Source: Deltaproteobacteria bacterium (GTDB taxonomy: Bacteria > Desulfobacterota > Binatia > Binatales > Binataceae). From it: DNA of 64,000 bases. Where the stretch lies: positions 1 to 64,000 of the forward strand of contig JAJXZF010000036.1 of the NCBI GenBank assembly GCA_021780225.1, given 5' to 3'. This document shows positions 62,511 to 64,000 of the stretch, piece after piece. The notes under the pieces were generated by a model that ran no database searches, was not told the DNA's origin, and saw nothing but the letters and a program-made list of their open reading frames with translations. Within the stretch, counting starts at the first letter, position 1. Every line of letters begins with the position of its first letter. Position numbers and translations under genes: made by a program.

Positions 62511-63248
62511 ATGAAACGTTATCGAAGCTCGGGAGCGTTCGGCGCGATCGTCTTTTTGTTCATCGTCGCCGCGCTGTGGGGAGTCGGCGAACCGGCGCTC
62601 GCGCTTGCGCTTTTCGCGCTCGGCGCGATCGTCTTCCTGCAACGCCAGGCGCGCCTGCGCCGCGCGCGCGACGCCGGCCGCGCCGACGCGATGATCGCCG
62701 CGGCGCGCGCGTTTGTCGCCAAAATCGACGCCGACCGCTGTCTGCCGTCGCTGCCGCCGCTCAATCTTAATCTCGGCGCGGACGAATTTGTCGTGATGCG
62801 CGAGGCGCGCTGTCGTGTCTTCGGCTTGCGCGAACCGTGCGGCGCGCCGCCCGACTCGCCCTATCTGCGATTCGCGGGATTTTCGATTTACGACGACCTC
62901 CGGCGATCGTCGCGCGGCGTTCCGCGCCACGTTTCCGCGGCCGGTTCGCTCTGTCTCACCAACCGCCGTCTGGTCTTCGTCGGCGAACGAGCCAATCTGG
63001 AGATCGCGCTGGCCGAAATGCTGGCGATCGAACCCGCGCTCGACTCGTTTCGCGTCGCCGTGGCGGGAGCGGATAATTCGCGCCGCTTCACGGCGGAAAA
63101 TCCCTTGCTGTGGGGCCTGATGATCCGCTGGCTGAGCGCGACGCCCGTCGCTGAGCCGGGGCTTCCCGCCGGCGCCGCGTTGCGGCTGGTCGCGGACGCC
63201 GCCGGAATCCGCCGCAACGTCGCGATTTCGCTGACGCTCCCCGAATAG
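62511..63248 (+). CDS. Membrane protein of unknown function
   Basis: A 245-residue protein. Two adjacent hydrophobic segments (residues 8-24 and 26-45) form a hairpin in the membrane, and a basic stretch (RQARLRRARDAGR) follows. The soluble part has a GRAM/PH-like run (SLCLTNRRLVFVGERANLEI), a pattern seen in proteins that sense membranes, but this is only resemblance. ATG 62511 is chosen because the preceding in-frame 56 residues cross the repeat and are arginine-rich noise. Confidence 0.55.
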   Translation: MKRYRSSGAFGAIVFLFIVAALWGVGEPALALALFALGAIVFLQRQARLRRARDAGRADAMIAAARAFVAKIDADRCLPSLPPLNLNLGADEFVVMREARCRVFGLREPCGAPPDSPYLRFAGFSIYDDLRRSSRGVPRHVSAAGSLCLTNRRLVFVGERANLEIALAEMLAIEPALDSFRVAVAGADNSRRFTAENPLLWGLMIRWLSATPVAEPGLPAGAALRLVADAAGIRRNVAISLTLPE

Positions 63249-63317
63249 TTCGCCGGCGGCGGTTGCGATACGCGCGCGCGATGCGCATCTTTGAATGCGG
63301 AGACTTTTCGCTTATCG

Positions 63318-64000
63318 ATGGAATTCCGCGACTACTACAAGCTGCTCGGCGTCGAACGCGCCGCCTCCGCCAGCGAAATCAAAAGCGCCTATCGCAAACT
63401 CGCCCGCAAGTTCCATCCGGACGTAAATCCCAACAATAAAGAGGCCGAGCGCCGCTTCAAGGAGATCAACGAGGCCTATCAGGTCCTCAGCGACGCCGGG
63501 AAGCGCAAGAAGTACGACGAGCTCGGAGCGGATTGGGAGCGCGGCGCGTCCGAGGAGGAAGTTTTCCGGCGTTACGCGCGCGCGGGCGGCGCCGAACACG
63601 CGCATCAGGGCGGCGACGAAGCGGGGGGCGGCTTCAGCGACTTCTTCGAGCGCTTCTTCGGCGGGCTTGGCGCTGGCGGCGGACGTGCACGCGGCTACTC
63701 CTTCGGCTTTGGCGACGAGGACGCCATCCATGGACGCCACGGCGGCCGCGCGCCCGATCTTCAGGCCGAAGTCGAAATTCCGCTCCGCGAGGCGGTGCAC
63801 GGCAGCGAACGCCGGATCAATCTGGCCGCGACCGACGAATGCGAGAATTGCGGCGGCTCGGGCGTGATCGCGCGGCAGGAAAAGCGCGGCAACGCGCGCA
63901 TCATCCGCTCCGCCGACCAATGTCCGCAATGCGGCGGCGCCGGCGTGGTTCGCGCCTATCGCCAGCTCGAAGTGAAGATTCCGCCCGGGATGACCGACGG
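63318..64000 (+). CDS. J-domain chaperone with reduced zinc centre (partial at window end)
   Basis: The first 227 residues of a second DnaJ-type protein; the frame is open to the window edge. The J domain (residues 5-68) has HPD in [12 protein letters not shown] Gly/Phe-rich region follows ([20 protein letters not shown]). Only two of the four usual zinc repeats are present, CENCGGSG and CPQCGGAG, 27 residues apart, and then the beta-domain begins ([13 protein letters not shown]). It resembles CbpA-like or DnaJ2 proteins intermediate between type I and type II. Its main-locus counterpart is at 26968. Confidence 0.85.
   Translation, partial: MEFRDYYKLLGVERAASASEIKSAYRKLARKFHPDVNPNNKEAERRFKEINEAYQVLSDAGKRKKYDELGADWERGASEEEVFRRYARAGGAEHAHQGGDEAGGGFSDFFERFFGGLGAGGGRARGYSFGFGDEDAIHGRHGGRAPDLQAEVEIPLREAVHGSERRINLAATDECENCGGSGVIARQEKRGNARIIRSADQCPQCGGAGVVRAYRQLEVKIPPGMTD

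Overview
The window is GC-rich, densely coded DNA from a Gram-negative, respiring bacterium. The outer-membrane evidence is lptF/lptG, lpxA, a heptosyltransferase-type GT9 enzyme and an LPS-type sugar kinase. The respiratory evidence is a ccm cytochrome c maturation operon of the ABC-transporter type (system I). It also carries a set of coenzyme F420 biosynthesis genes (cofG, cofH, cofD, cofE) and an F420-type PPOX reductase, which is uncommon in Gram-negatives. Together this suggests a deltaproteobacterium-like or Binatota-like environmental lineage. That placement is inference from gene content, not from a marker-gene tree. No rRNA, tRNA, CRISPR array or phage genes were recognised.

Layout. 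0-7 kb (+ strand): a flavin-dependent monooxygenase of the acyl-CoA dehydrogenase fold, a metallophosphoesterase, a two-domain VOC protein, a HAD hydrolase, a large secreted repeat protein, methylmalonyl-CoA epimerase and an FmdB-type zinc ribbon. 7-12 kb: a CPA2 antiporter facing an hmgA-maiA homogentisate pair. 11.6-19.8 kb (- strand): one tightly overlapping series running GT9, LPS kinase, GT2, GT4, yicC, gmk, rel, ridA. 19.9-22.2 kb: a VWA protein and a methyltransferase. 22.3-29.2 kb: a heat-shock locus (hrcA, grpE, dnaK, dnaJ, two hsp20), split by a MITE-like element. 29.3-38.3 kb: aroE-pyrE, a DUF1614 membrane protein, an M24 peptidase, an F420-type PPOX protein, lptG-lptF, a SpoU methyltransferase and a GT-C glycosyltransferase. 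38.4-44.4 kb: a PPOX protein, a second MITE copy, then cofG-cofH-cofD-cofE-polyprenyl synthase. 44.6-49.1 kb: an E1alpha-E1beta-E2 dehydrogenase complex and a zinc alcohol dehydrogenase. 49.3-54.9 kb: a secreted tannase-family esterase, a membrane protein of unknown role, yacG, lpxA and a phosphodiesterase-type lipoprotein. 55-60.8 kb: ccmE-F-H-I-like-A-B-C-D. 61-62.4 kb: an IS110-family insertion sequence. 62.5-64 kb: an unknown membrane protein and a truncated second J-domain protein.

The most interesting signals are four. (1) Two copies of a palindrome-rich element with matching terminal inverted repeats, in opposite orientation, each with a 4-bp flank that overlaps the stop codon of a neighbouring gene. 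(2) A ccm operon in which CcmE has the rare CxxxY haem-binding motif, yet a CcmH-like protein with an unusual cysteine cluster is present. (3) A 260-bp non-coding left end of the IS110 element, a plausible place for a bridge RNA. (4) An HrcA repressor with an atypical recognition helix and no canonical CIRCE operator at its locus.
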